Assembly (NCBI GenBank): GCA_003116995.1
Contig: BDSL01000095.1
Coordinates: 310,001-374,000, forward strand
Direction of reading: 5' to 3'
DNA: 64,000 nucleotides
Source: Yamagishiella unicocca
Taxonomy: Eukaryota; Chlorophyta; Chlorophyceae; Chlamydomonadales; Volvocaceae
In this document: positions 32,501 to 44,371 of the stretch, in pieces
Layout of the letters: each line of letters opens with the position of its first letter
Numbering within the stretch: position 1 is the first letter of the stretch
Notes under the pieces: generated by a model
Seen by the model: the letters and a program-made list of their open reading frames with translations, nothing else
Databases searched by the model: none
Told to the model about the DNA's origin: nothing
Position numbers and translations under genes: made by a program

Positions 32501-35500
32501 ATGGCCCGCCTCCTGCGCGACGTGCGCATAATCGGGCTGTTCGCGGCGATTGTCCTCCTATCGGCTCACGCGGACGCCGCGACGTGCTATAAGTACCTTG
32601 CACAAAAAGACTTTCCAAACTGTAAACAGCTGGATCCAAACCTTGTTCTGCATTGGCGCGTGGTTGATAACACGACGCTGGAGCTGGCGCCTGATGGCGA
32701 TGGGTATATGAGCTGGCTGGCGATTGGCATTTCAGAGGCAGGCTTGAAAGGAGTGGACTTTAACGTCCTGATCCGGGCCACCGCGGGCCTGTCCTGGGTC
32801 ATGGGGTGAGCGCGAGGCCCTGCCTGGTGTTGCGCCCCCGCGGGGGCCCTGCCCATGGTTGCCGGCATAAACCAACGACCCAACTTACCCGCGACCGCCT
32901 GCAGCGACTATTTTACTATGGACTATAGCGATCCTGTACTTGACTTGGAGCAAAATGCTGTGCTGGTGGGTACCTTCGCGTGTGCGCGGTGATGGTGCAG
33001 CGGGGGGATAATTGCTGCGGGCCAGATCCACGGCGTGCGTATGCAGTATACGGGATGGTGGACGAACTCACCGTCGACAGCACAAGCTCCACCACTGCTG
33101 CGGTGTTAAAAGCCGCCGCCCCGTCCTCCGGCTCCTCTGCCCCTGCGCCCCTCCTTGCACGGCCAACCCTGGCGCCCTCCTGACCCCGCCAGACTTACAC
33201 GCCCATAATTTCGCAAACTCGGGTCGAACCAGGGAAGCTACCACGGCCATACACTGTCGCGAACATCTCTTGACCCAAATCAATCCGCCCCATACCCCCT
33301 CCCCCCCCTAGCCGGCCAAGCCTTAATATTACAAACCACACACCCCCAACCCGCTCCGGTAAAACCTCCCCCCACACCACCACCATTCCATCTTCCGTAC
33401 CAACCACACGCCCCCCTCCCCCACACCACCGCCATTCCATCCTCCGTGCCAACCACACGCCCCCCTCCCCCACCCCTCCACGACCAGACGCAATCCCCGA
33501 GCATCAGCAAGGAGAATCACACGCTGGCGATCTGGCAGCGGCCGCTGGACTCCTGCGACCCGGAGGACACGCCCGTCTTCCTGGACGTGGAGCGCACCCT
33601 CATCTGGGCCTACAGCTACCCGAACATTTGGGAGCAGGACAAGGCGAACTTCGGCAACACCACAAAGGGTATCATGCAAGGCGTCCGGCTATACACCAGC
33701 AACACATCCGCAACCCCGGCGGCCGACAATGCCACCGTCAGCCTCACGCTCGCCATGCCCAGCTTCCCCGTCCAGCCCCTCAACAGCAGCGTCGCGTGCG
33801 TGAACCTGCCGCTGCCCAGCGACCGGCCCTACCACGTAGTCGCCTACCAGGGCTTCAACACGACGCCCTTCGTGACCCGTGTGATGGGCTACGTGTGTGC
33901 ATCGGGTGTGATTCCGATGATTGCGCCAAACGTGACCTACACCTGCGGGCCCCTGGCGGTCCCGGCGGGCTGTGAGACGCTCAACTTCGTTTGGGCACCA
34001 GGCGCGACGGGATTCACCGCGCCGCCGGAAGCCGGCTTTGCGATTGGCGCGGGCGGCGCGGCCACGCTGGTGCTGCAGGTCTACTACCAGAACCCGAAGG
34101 GTGTCGTGGGCAAGGTAAGGCTGGGACTGGTGGCGGCGGCGAGCAAGGGCCGGGCCCAGGGGCGCGGGCGGCGTGTTGTGTGCGGCGGCCCCCCAGCCGG
34201 TTCTACCCCAGATGGCGCTTCTACCCCAGATGGCTCTACCCCAGATGGCGCTTCTACCCCAGATGGCTCTACCCCAGATGGCGCATACGCCCGCGGACGG
34301 ACTGCCTGACCGGTCAGACGCCGACACCCCGCCCTCCCGCCCGGACACCGCCATTTCCGTCTGCTCCCATGGGCTTCCCCTGGGCAGGGCAGCTCACGCC
34401 AGTCGCCTGGCGCCCCGCCCTGGAGCCGCATCACATACCCACTCGCACCGCTGCCCCTCTCCCCGCCCGCAAGTCCCCCCCCCACTCCTCTCCCCACGTC
34501 GTTCCCACGGGCCTCCTCAGTGTTCCGCTTCTTCCCCTGCCGCGGTGCAGGCCGACTCCTCGGGCTTCACACTCACCTACACGCCCCGCCTCCGCAACGC
34601 CACGCTGGGGGTCCTCACGCTGGGCAACACCGACCTGCGCATCCCGCCGGGCAACGACAGCTACACCGCGCTTCCCAACATCTGCCCCGCCGCCTGCACC
34701 GCCAAGCGGGTAGTCGCACCCGTCACCCTGGCCGCCAACTTCTACCTGATGGGCCCCATGGTGCGCGTGGGTGAGGGCGAGGGGCAGGTTCAAAGGCTTA
34801 CAAGACTTATAAGGGTCTGCAGGGCTCGGGGTGCTTGCTTTCCCATGTATTTGGGAGGTTAGTTTAGACGTCTATTACCCATGCACTCCGCCGGCAGGTC
34901 CTCGACTGCTGGCGCAGTTGGCGGTCGCTGTCCGTGGCTTCAATCCCATGGCTCATCAAGCTCCCATGTTGCTTCCCTACCCACACACACGTACACACCT
35001 TGTACACTTCCCATGTCGTGTAACCGGGTAGTCTTACACCCCCCCACACCCGGTGCAGGGGATGGCCACCATGACGCGACACATCCGGGGCGGCAGCGCG
35101 CTGCAGCCGCTGGGCCGCATCAACTACTGGGACAGCAGCCGCATGGTGGGTCGTGCGGGTGCGGGGGAGAGCCCGGGGGCTGGAGGGCGGTATCGTGGGG
35201 AGCGGCGGCGTGAGGCGGTCGTAGCGAGGAATACCGGTGTTGGGACGCTGGGTCGGGAGCCAACGGTCAAGTCAAGTCGAACTTGCAGCTCCCAGCGCCC
35301 CGCACCAACTCCATTTCCCAGCCACTCACCCACCACTCACCACTCACCCACCCACCACTCACCACTCACCCCAGGGCTTCCAGACCACCTTCCCCGGCAA
35401 CCGCACGCTCCTGGCCAACGACACGCTGATCAGCCTGTGCACGTACGACAGCACCTCGGTGAACCGCTCCACCACCGTCTACGGCTTTAACGCCGGGCAG

Positions 35501-37229
35501 GAGGTACGTCCGCAACCCCCCGACCCAGTCTCGCACGCTCACCCAGGCTGGGCTGCGGCACCCGCCCCGGCGGCACCCCGGCACCTGTAGCTTGGGTTAT
35601 CACGCTCGCCCTCAGGCGCCCAGCCTGCCCCCGTCTCCCACGTACGGATTTCACGACGCCACGACGGGCACGCAGCCACCAGCTCCGAAACTCCCTCCTT
35701 CCCACCCCCAGCCCAGCGTTCGGTGCACCCTCCGCCGCCTCGCCGCTTTCCTCCGCCGCGGCCATTGGCCACTCTTCACACTGCATTGCCACTCGCACCC
35801 CGCCCTGGCACGCCTCGGCGCGCTTTTGATCCCGCCCCCTTTCCGACCCCACCCCTTTCTATGCCACCCCTCCTGCGCCGCAGCTGTGCTTCAACTACGT
35901 GACCTTCTTCCCCGTCTCAGCCATGCCCGACCTGGACTACTGCATCGCCATCACCCGCAAGAACACCAGCACTTGCGCCACCCGCAGGGCGATGGCGTTG
36001 GCGGTAAACTCGACAGACGCGTTGAAGGTGACACAGCGCTGCGTGGGCGGGTGCGTGCGTGGGTACAGCCCATGCATGCAGACAGGACGGCGAGGGGCCC
36101 GGGGGCTTTGGGGCCGTGGATTCGCGGATTCTCGTATCAAAACCCCCCTGCTTAACACTGTCGTAGGTTAGAAGGTCCGCCCGTGGTTTCAGAAGTGGTT
36201 TCAGAGGTCTATCTAGTTCGGTACCAGTGCACTGTATGGGGCTGTCGACTCGCGTGGGCTCTTCAATCCCTCAGCGCGCGCCGCCACTGCACTCCTGGCT
36301 ACCTCACGGAACTGCCAGGGCCACCTTCACCGCACCCTACCATAGCGCCCGCCTGACGCGCCCGCCAACCCCGCCCTCCTGCCCTCGTTCAGAACGGCAC
36401 GATGGTCCCCGTGGGCGCCCTCAACATCTCCTCCTACAAGTCACACGAGTGCGAGCTGCACGACCAGCTAGACGTCACGCCCTACCACAAACCCAACACA
36501 AGGGCGGCGGTGGCATCCGTGGTGCTGGTGGGTGCACACAGCGCCCGCGGCGGAAGCGGCAGCAGCGGGAGGGGGCCGGCGTGTACGACGGTCAGCGTGG
36601 CTGCAGGACGCACTATGGGACAGCGGCTGGTGGCGCCTGTGCTGTGTCCCAACCCGCCTGTACTGTGCCCCAACCCGCCTGTGCTGTGCCCCAACCCGCA
36701 TGTGCTGTGCCCCAATTCGCCTGTGCTGGGTCCCAACCCGCCTGTGCTGGGCCCCAACTCGCCTGTGCTGGGCCCCAACCCGCCTGTGCTGGGCCCCAAC
36801 CTGCCTGTGCTGTGCCCCAACCCGCAGGTGCCCTCCGTGCTGATCCTTATCGGGGCGATCCTATGGACCAAGTACAGGTAGGTGGGGCGGTGTGTTTTGT
36901 GGAGCCGGCCGCCGGTAGCCCCTGGAGCGTAAGCCACCGCTTGGGTATCGTCGCTCGTCCTCGCAGTTCCTGGGCACCTTACGTAGCGGCCGCGCCCATG
37001 CCCGGGGCGGTTGGTTGGCCTCAATCCGCAAGGCTGGAAAGGGCTGGCTGCACATGCGACACACATCGCAGGGGCCCCGGTGCGCACCTGCGGCCCTGGG
37101 CCCATGTTCTAACCACTACCTGTTCCTTGCTGTCTGCCCTCTTCCCGCGTACGCAGCAAACAAGAGGAGCTGGAGGCGCTCCTTGCGCAGGCGCGGCGAG
37201 ATGAGCTGAGCGCAGGGCTCGCGGAGTAG
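32501..37229 (+). CDS. DOMON plus copper-monooxygenase-fold membrane protein (dopamine beta-hydroxylase-like), copper ligands lost
   Basis: Exons: 32501-32805, 32905-32965, 33488-34114, 34551-34766, 35059-35145, 35375-35503, 35884-36027, 36393-36527, 36828-36877, 37157-37229; 608 aa, close to dopamine beta-hydroxylase in length and layout. A signal peptide (1-26) is followed by a DOMON domain (LDPNLVLHWRVVDNTTLELA to LAIWQRPLDSCDPED), the two-lobed PHM/DBH core, a C-terminal membrane helix (VASVVLVPSVLILIGAILW) and a short charged tail. It should lie in the secretory pathway or at the cell surface with the core outside. Fold landmarks are kept (EAGFAIG, VYYQNP, ISLCTY, CFNYVTFFP). However, the positions of HHM, the third CuA His, HxH and the CuB Met read TRV, T, GPM and L, so copper catalysis is unlikely. 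The start ATG has a CGCCATGG context. Confidence 0.85.
34198..34290. repeat. Short tandem repeat in intron 3 of the DOMON gene
   Basis: TCTACCCCAGATGGC units of 15-18 bp, five to six copies. Several contain a CCCCAG that resembles an acceptor. Confidence 0.8.
36640..36827. repeat. 21-bp tandem repeat ending at an acceptor site
   Basis: Eight or nine units of CTGTGCTG(T/G)GCCCCAACCCG. The last unit supplies the functional acceptor CCCGCAG of exon 9 of the DOMON gene. Confidence 0.85.
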
Positions 37230-38683
37230 GAGCCAGAGGCAAGAGCAGTGCGCGGCTAGGCGCGCTTTAGGGCCGGCAGGCCACAACGACGCATCCGCAA
37301 CCAAGGAGGGGCTTGTGAGGAAAGCCCGTGGGTCGGCACTGAGGAGGGGTGGGGTGGCACGTGGATGCCAATACAGCGCGCAGGACAGCCTAGCTGCCCC
37401 TGAGCGTGAGGGCACAAGGGGGAGGAGTCGGTCGTGGCCGTATGCAGGAGAGGGGTTGCTCGTTGACATGGGAGCAGCGGGCCGGGTATGGTACTGCGGG
37501 ATGGCAGTGGGGTTAAGGTGCCGCATCGGGGGCGCTGCGGGCACTGGAGGAGGCAGCTCGTGGGGGCGCTGCGCGCAGCCCGGTGCGGCTGCGAGCCGGT
37601 CCGGTGCGCCCCGCTGACTGAGGGTGGCTCCATGAGCAGGGTCGGGTGTCGGACTCCATGAGCAGGCAACCGGGTCGGATGTCGGACTTCGTTTGGCGTG
37701 CGTATATCCATGTGCTGTGCTGCGAGAGCCCTGATCGCGTGCGTGCATTTCAGCGTGGAAACGTGGAGAGTGTGAGCGTTCGAGTACCATTCCAAGCAAG
37801 CGATTTGAAGCCTGGAGGACATTATCCAGGCCGTGGGCACGTGAAGAGGAGGCCCATTCGTGCATTTTTTGTGGCCCGGAGGCCGGCATTTGGTGCGTGG
37901 GGGAGCGGAGGTGGGCGGGGCGCCGCGTCTGGTCAGCGGGTGGGCGGCCTTTCAGCGCAGCGGGCGGGTCCTGATACACGATGTAGGGGGGCCTCCTGCG
38001 ACTGGGTGCCGGGAGGAGAGAGGGCGTGCGTGGGTGGGTGCGGAATGGCGAGCAGCGGATGGGGTGCCGTTCCCATGGTGGATTGCTGAAGTTTATCCGA
38101 AGAGTTGCTGCCCGCCAATCTCACCCGGCTGCCTTCCACGGCGCCCTCGGGAGGTTCTACGGTGCTGTCGGAAGGCCAGCCTCCGAAAGGTGGGCCCCCG
38201 CGCACAACGCTCCTGGGCCCCTCGCAGCTGGCAGTTCCGATCTTACATGCGTCGCCATCACAAAGGTCCAGGATTGCACTAGCAATTGCTCTGCCGAATC
38301 CTCCGCGCGTGCTGAGGAAAGGAGTCCGATGAAGTACTCATCATGGTGCGCAGCAGGCCGTCCTTGCGAAAACTGGACATGCCGTACCGCTGGCCCGGAC
38401 GCTCCGTGGGCTGCCCTCTTTTCCACTCCGGTATACCTTGCCATAGCGGACCATCCTCGTACCTACCGAGAACAGGCGCCCGGCCTGCCTATCGAACGTC
38501 CACCTACAGCCCCCAGGTTCTACCTTGTACCGGTCGAGTGCCGCCGCCCTGTTTCCCTCGTCGTCTTTGCCTCCTTCCACCCACCCCCTTCACACCGGTG
38601 TCCCCCCGAGTCCCGAGCCCCTGCCCCCTTCTATCTGTCAGCCCATCAGCCGCCACCCGCCGGCCGGGTGCCCCACCGCCGCA
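37230..38683. other. Spacer between convergent genes
   Basis: No supported gene. A minus-strand TGTAA (38247-38243) may be the poly(A) signal of the TPR-like gene. Confidence 0.4.
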
Positions 38684-40943
38684 CTACTCCAGCTTGGGGA
38701 AGAGGTACTCCAGTCCGAGGAACCATAGGCCAACACCCAGGGCCGTGCCGGCCAGGATGACCAGAAGCACGCGCCGCAGGATAGCTGGGGGGGGGGCAGC
38801 AGCAGCATGGGGAGTGGGATAAACACCAGGTTACTTGAGCGGCAGCAGCAGCATGTGGAGTGGCATAAAGACCAGGTTCTTTGAGCGGCAGCAGCAGCAT
38901 GGGGAGGGGACAGGGCAGCGCGCACGGGGGCGGTCATTGGGGGCTGAAAGGAGGCGGTATACACGGTGACTGCCAGGTCCTTGTGCAGCGGGGCTGCTGT
39001 CGGTGCGCATACTCGCATGACCTTTACGAATTACGATCCCCTCTCCTCCGCGAGCCCCCCTCGCGGCCCCTACCAGCCCCCGCTCACCCAGCACCGACGT
39101 GTCCACCTCCGCCTTCTCCCCGCTGGCCGACCCCAAGATGGAGTCCAGGTCCTGCCCGCCCGAGGGCCGCCGGCTGGCGCTGCTGGCGCTGCCGTACGGC
39201 CGCTCCGCTGTCTGGCGGTTGGCGTTGGCTTTCTCGACTTGTTGCGCGAAGCGCCTCAGCTGGATGATGATCTGCGCATGGAGTACATTAGCGGGGAGGG
39301 GGGCCAAGTTGATCGCGTTGCGACTCGCGACATCTGGTAGTGTGTTCCCACCTCCCGCGCAATCCCACCGGAAGTATTGCGCAACTGCAGCCTCCGGCCA
39401 CGCAGCAATTCTCGGTCATGCACATTGCGGCAAGGCTTGTCATTTCCAGATCCGTGTCACCCGACCCAAATGGGGTCCGCCAAACTCATGCACCCCTGCC
39501 ATGCGCCCCTGTCATGTGTCCCCGACATGAGGTTGGAAACCTGCTCTTGTGTTTGCTGGTCTTTGGTGACCTCCAGCTCGAGCTTGGAAAGCTGTCCTTG
39601 CGGCCCTGCAAGGACAGCTTGCGGGGCCGCAAGGACAGGTTTCCAAGCTCCAGCTGAAGGTCACCAAGAACCAGAGACGGACGGACGGAGGTCGCAAAAG
39701 CCTCGCGGTTACAGGGACATCGCTCATGCGAGTTCTGCTGATAGGGACTGCCCGTATCTAGATACGTGCCTCGCAGCTGCGGATTGGATGGCGACTAAGT
39801 AGTCCCTCGCCTTGTGCCATGTGCCTCTGCCATGCACCATGCGCCGCTGCCATGTGCCCCTGCTGCGAGGCCCTGTCTTGCCGACCTGAGGTGACGTGAC
39901 GATCTGCACGTACTCGGGATTCTCCAGAGCCTTCTCGTACTCCAGGCCGTTGCGCATGGCCTCTACGCCGCGCAGGTAGATCCCGCAGTCGGGCGGAGCA
40001 GCAGCAAGGCGCAGGGGTGCCCATTAGACGCAAAACAACACGTTCATGTTCCTCGCCATGGGTGTCGCCCATCCGCGAATCGTGGGCTGCAGAACGATCT
40101 GATGCGCAGTGGATGCCAAGAATGCAGATGAGCCGTTGCGAAGGTGCGCGCGGCTGCGCACAATGGGTCAGAAGGTCGGGCGATATGGGTAGACGTAGGC
40201 GCGGCGGCGTCCCATGTGGGTCGGCCGTAAAGCACGAGCACGACACAGACGGGGGCATCCAGCCTACAGTCCCCTCGCCGCCCCGCCCTGCGCCCCTTCG
40301 CCTCACCACGCAGTGTCATTTGCGCTAGCTCCACGTCACCGAAGGCGGCGTGCACGGCAAGGACGCCGTACAGCGCCGCCTGACGTTGCTGTACTGTAGG
40401 GTCCTGTGGCCCGAGGGTCAGGTACGGAAGGGCGATAGGTTAAGGTTGGGCGGGCATCCTTGTGGCGGGACGGCGCATGAGGACGGAGAGGGGGCGGTGG
40501 TAAGGGAAGCCTCTGGGGGACGAGGGAGCGTCCGGGCAAATATTATCGTAGCCGGCCGCACCTCGTTTAGGACATCCTCGTAGAGCTTCATGGCCTGCAG
40601 CCTGTCTCCCTCCTTGTACTTAGCCTTGGCCTGGGCCAGGATGGTGTCGGCCTGCACCGTGGAGCCACAGCGAGTAATGCTACCAAAACATGGAGCTGAT
40701 TTTGCGGTCGAATTATCATCGTCTTGCCTTGGCATTTGCGTGGACCACCAATACCGCCGCTCTACCACATCGCCTGCTGCCGCTGCCTGCAGGGTAGTAT
40801 CCCAGCGATAAATCTTAATAGATTTCAGCCGAACTCTTCATATATGTACACTTATCCACCCCTGCCGCACCCGTTACGTTTGGGCGCAGGGCTCGGGCGC
40901 AAGGGCGCGAAGTCCCAAATGGTCGGATCCGTTGCATCAACAT
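38684..40943 (-). CDS. TPR-like, tail-anchored protein of probable plastid location
   Basis: Secure exons: 40651-40562, 40403-40307, 39962-39886, 39271-39088, 38784-38684. A possible first exon at 40943-40860 (MLMQRIRPFGTSRPCARALR) is targeting-like and fits phase 0, but it is uncertain. The protein reads AKAKYKEGDRLQAMKLYEDV, ALYGVLAVHAAFGDVELAQM, LREAMRNGLEYEKAL, IIIQLRRFAQQVEKA, a Ser/Gly linker with DLDSILGSASGEK, and a terminal helix LLVILAGTALGVGLWFLGLE before KLE. This is two to three TPR-like helical hairpins followed by a C-terminal membrane anchor. Plant chloroplast proteins with the same order exist to my knowledge, but I cannot name one. Head-to-head with the lumen-protein gene. 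Confidence 0.7.
39556..39674. repeat. Intronic inverted repeat (about 119 bp hairpin)
   Basis: Left arm 39556-39609 and right arm 39621-39674 are near-perfect reverse complements over about 54 bp; CTTGGTGACCT, AGCTTGGAAA and TGTCCTTGCGGCC occur in both. The loop is about 11 nt. An inner 10-bp palindrome (CTGTCCTTGC/GCAAGGACAG) lies at 39591-39616. It sits in the intron between 39886 and 39271. Confidence 0.8.
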
Positions 40944-41198
40944 GTTACGGTATATGGGGGAGTTGAGAAATTGTGCTGTTGAATTACAGTCTGGTGTGTC
41001 ACGAGACGCAATGGTAGTTGTCGTCACCAGTCGTTACGGCAGTCGACCGGCCCCGCGTTACATCACCGGGCGACAGATTGCTCGCAGTATTCACTGGCGT
41101 ACGGGCACTTGCATGTAATTTAAAGTCTCGTTCAAATAAATCTGCCATTTACCCCGAATTTGCTTGCACGCCGTGCGGCTGAGTTGGGCGCCAGCACG
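40944..41198. promoter_or_regulatory. Short divergent promoter
   Basis: About 255 bp between the possible first exon of the TPR-like gene and the ATG of the lumen-protein gene, both facing outward. AT-rich near 41110-41155. No motif assigned. Confidence 0.35.
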
Positions 41199-43290
41199 AT
41201 GACGACATGTAGAGGGTGGATTGGGTGCCAGGTTGGACAGTCAGGATCACCCTGCGGAGCGCGAACTAGCCAGCAGCGAGCTTGCCGGCCTGGAAGCTCA
41301 CGCGCGCCAAACCACCAGTTAAGCTATGGAGGAGCAGCTGCGCGCTGTGTTAACGAGCCTTGCTCCAGTAGTGGCCTCGAAGACGGCGTCAGCAGCACCA
41401 GTGGGCGCAGCTGGAGCGCCGACGGTGGCGCCAGCGAAAGCGGCAGCAGGATTGCCTTAACGCGGCGGCAACTTTTGCTAGCAGCAGCCCAAGCAGCTGC
41501 CGGAGCGGCTTCGGGGCCACCCGGTAGGCACAAACGCACACATCAGCGCGCTGCGACGTTGACCCCAAACAAGCCGGCAAGACACGCACATACACTTCTA
41601 TACGACACACCCTTCACCCACACCCCAGCCGCAACCCAGCCAGCACATGGCCCTGATCAGCAATCCCAGGCGCCCTGTAACACTGTCATCGTACCTCCCC
41701 TTGGGTTCCAAACCTTTGCAGCACTCGCCGCCGGGACCGCCCCCGCCGGCCCCAGCACCGCCGCCGCGCCCTTGCCTAGCTCCTTCCTGCAGCCGCTGCT
41801 GCCCACCCCAGCCCCCGACCTCCTCGCCCAGCTGGAGGGCCGCGCTCCCATCTACCAGCCCGGCGTGGCTTGGGCGCTCCGAAACCGCGACCGGCAGCTC
41901 TTCTACCCCGACTGGCTGATCGGCGAGTGGGACGTCACAGCGCGCTTCGCGGGCGCGTCTTTCCCGCAGGGCCGTCGCTTGCTGGGCCGCACCGTCCCTG
42001 GAGCACTAAAGGGCAGCATGGTGGTGGCGCTACCGGACGTGGGCGCGGCGATGGATGCGGCGATTAGGTACCGCATGCGTTTCGAGTCGAGTCCGCAAGA
42101 GGGCGGTGTGGTGGCGGACAGGTGGGGCCAGCCGTGGTGGCGGACAGGGGGGAGGCCACCCGCGACGGCAGCGGGGCAGCCGCGAAGGCAGCGGGGCAGC
42201 CGTTGGAACAAGGGGGAAGGGGAGTGGTTTCGGAGCTGATGATGGTCGGGTGATGGCGCCTGGTGAATCCATGGCCCGGACCCGCTCATCCTCCCTCAGG
42301 GTGTACAATGTGCGACAACTGATGGACGCTTTTTACGGTTTCGAGGTCACGCGCAAAGTGGAATACGAGCCGCTGAAGAACCCGACGAGACTGGTAGGGC
42401 CGGGCACAGGCCCGGGAGGCTGTAACTCTTGGCGGAGGGACCGATGCACACGGGAAGATTGCAGCTTCACTGATCGAAGTACGGCGGCGTTTGCGTCTGG
42501 AGTCGTGAGTGTGCCTGGGGTCTTGGTGGTGTGAGCTGGTGGTGTAATGTGGGGTGTAACGGCCTTGTCTGTGCTGTTGTGTCTGTGTCTTTCCCGCCCT
42601 ACCTGGTGCCCAGACGGTGGTCTACGCCACGCCTCGCCAAGAGAAATCGATCATCTCGGAGGACCTCCGTAAGGCCGAGCTCATCATCAACAACCGTATC
42701 TCGGAGCAAATCTCGCCAACGCAATTCATTTGCGCGGAGCTGTTCAGGTGGGACGGGCCTCGCTTACGGCACCCGCGGAGGCCGCACCGAAACCACGCAC
42801 TACACCCCGGCTCGACACACATCACCAGCCCGTGCGTCCACCGCAGCGACGGCGGTGCCGCACCGCCACAATTCCTGGAGACACTGTAGCAAATCTCAGT
42901 CCACATCTTTCCCTGTGCCGTACATTGCCGTGACGTGCCGTACCGTTCGACCTGCCCCCTCGGCTCGCGGCCCCCGACAGGCAGATCAGCCAGGCGTCGG
43001 CGCAGGGTTTCGTGGGCGATTACGAAACCATCTCCCTCTACAGCCTGCTACAACCGGGCGCCGCCGGGCAACCAGGCGCTACAGCCGCAGCTGCACCAGA
43101 GGCGGGTCCCGCAGGACCAGCGGAGGCGGCCGCGGCGGCCGTGGTGGCGTCGTACGGCGTCGGCGCGGAGGTGCGCGTGCTTCAGCGCGTCGCCGCGTTC
43201 CTTCAGCCTCAGGATGCGGCGTTCTTCGAGGCTGGCAACCAGGCTGTAGCAGCGTACGACTACACGTACACCTTGAGACGTGTGGCGTGA
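41199..43290 (+). CDS. Thylakoid-lumen protein with Tat signal (DUF6816-like), 5 exons
   Basis: Exons: 41199-41523, 41722-42121, 42300-42393, 42614-42747, 42981-43290; 420 aa. The N-terminus is a plastid transit region followed by a twin-arginine signal (LTRRQLLLAAAQAAAGAASG), which points to Tat export into the thylakoid lumen. The mature part reads YPDWLIGEWDVTARFAGASF, PQGRRLLG, GGVVADRVYNVRQLMDAFYG, VEYEPLKNPTRL, ICAELFRQIS and the C-terminal AVAAYDYTYTLRRVA. This order matches the plant and cyanobacterial family I know as DUF6816, a lumenal protein of unknown role; the family name is from memory. A Gly/Ala-rich insert interrupts the C-terminal domain. A TGTAA at 43489-43493 is a likely poly(A) signal. 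Confidence 0.75.
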
Positions 43291-44371
43291 AGGGGGCGAG
43301 GGGTTGAGCACTGGGGGCCTGCGTGTCTGGGTTTTCCCCCGTCTGCTGGCTCTGGCTGTCTTAGTGCATTTATGAGGCAACGTCGCTTGCGTCCAAAATG
43401 CGAAGGCGAACGGCATAAACCAGGAGAGCGCGGAAATCTGGCATGAGGGCCTCACGTGAAGGATGCAAACCTTGGCATCCCAACGAAATGTAACATGAGT
43501 TGTGGTCCCGGTGGCTACAGATGGCGCAGTCGACAAGGCTGGGTGAGCCGAGGTGCAGATCACCCTTGCCCCGACATGAACGAGTGGCTCCCCCAGTGCA
43601 GTCATCACGGCGGTGTGTGCAGTCCCAGGGCTGGATTTTGCCTAGCCATGATAGCCAGTCCGCTGGTTGACTGTTGGGGCGTTAGCCGCGCCAGGGCTCC
43701 TTCCCGGCGATGGTATATGTCGTACATATCTTGTACGCGGTCTGCGTCCTCGTTGATCATGGTTTACTTCCCGCCGGCTGTCTCTTAGTAGCTCCACGCA
43801 GCTCTGGCGCTTGCAGGATCGCATGGGATCGCCGAAGGGAGCAGCGCTGTAACGCGTAACAAATACTCTGCTTCCCGCTTAATGACTTGGTTTTAGTACG
43901 GACAATCCAGGACACTTGGCTCGGAGCGTACTCTCCGACTCGACACGAAACGACACGCTTTAATTCCTTGTTGACTGAGAGCGCACTACCACTGAGCACC
44001 CAAAGCGCGCACCGAGCCACATGAGTTTTCCATGCATAAGTATCGCGGACGAGAAGCCCGGCTTTTGCCTTCCCTCTGTCTCAGCTTGTTGCGCTACCCT
44101 TCCTGCCCGACGCAGCCTGATGCAGTGAATCCCTCTAGCATATATAATTTGAGTCTGAAGGAGCTGCCGACTGCGCATCGCCATTCAGCAGGGATGGTGA
44201 TTTTCTGCAAGATTATCCTGCTGCTGCTCGGACGGAGACAGAGCCAAAACAGGCAACTACTGCTCCAGGGCACGGCTGCTTGGCATAACAAACAAATTCG
44301 TCAAAAGCAAGAGTCATAACGGTTCTCCATAAAGTATAGACTTTGCACCAGTCGTTACACCAAAGCGCAAC
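43291..44371. other. Spacer, no supported gene
   Basis: It holds the 3' UTR of the upstream gene and the promoter region of the next. GC is lower toward the 3' side. Confidence 0.4.

Noticed and set aside
32980..33183. Possible extra exon in the DOMON gene (VYGMVDELTVDSTSSTTAAV)
   Set aside because: Direct joining of 32965 to 33488 is in phase and gives the expected DOMON spacing between DLEQN and WQRPLDSCDP; an insertion would lengthen the domain.
40652..40768. Upstream continuation of the first secure TPR exon as coding (MVERRYWWSTQ...)
   Set aside because: The CAG before 40651 is a good acceptor and the upstream reading does not resemble a transit peptide.
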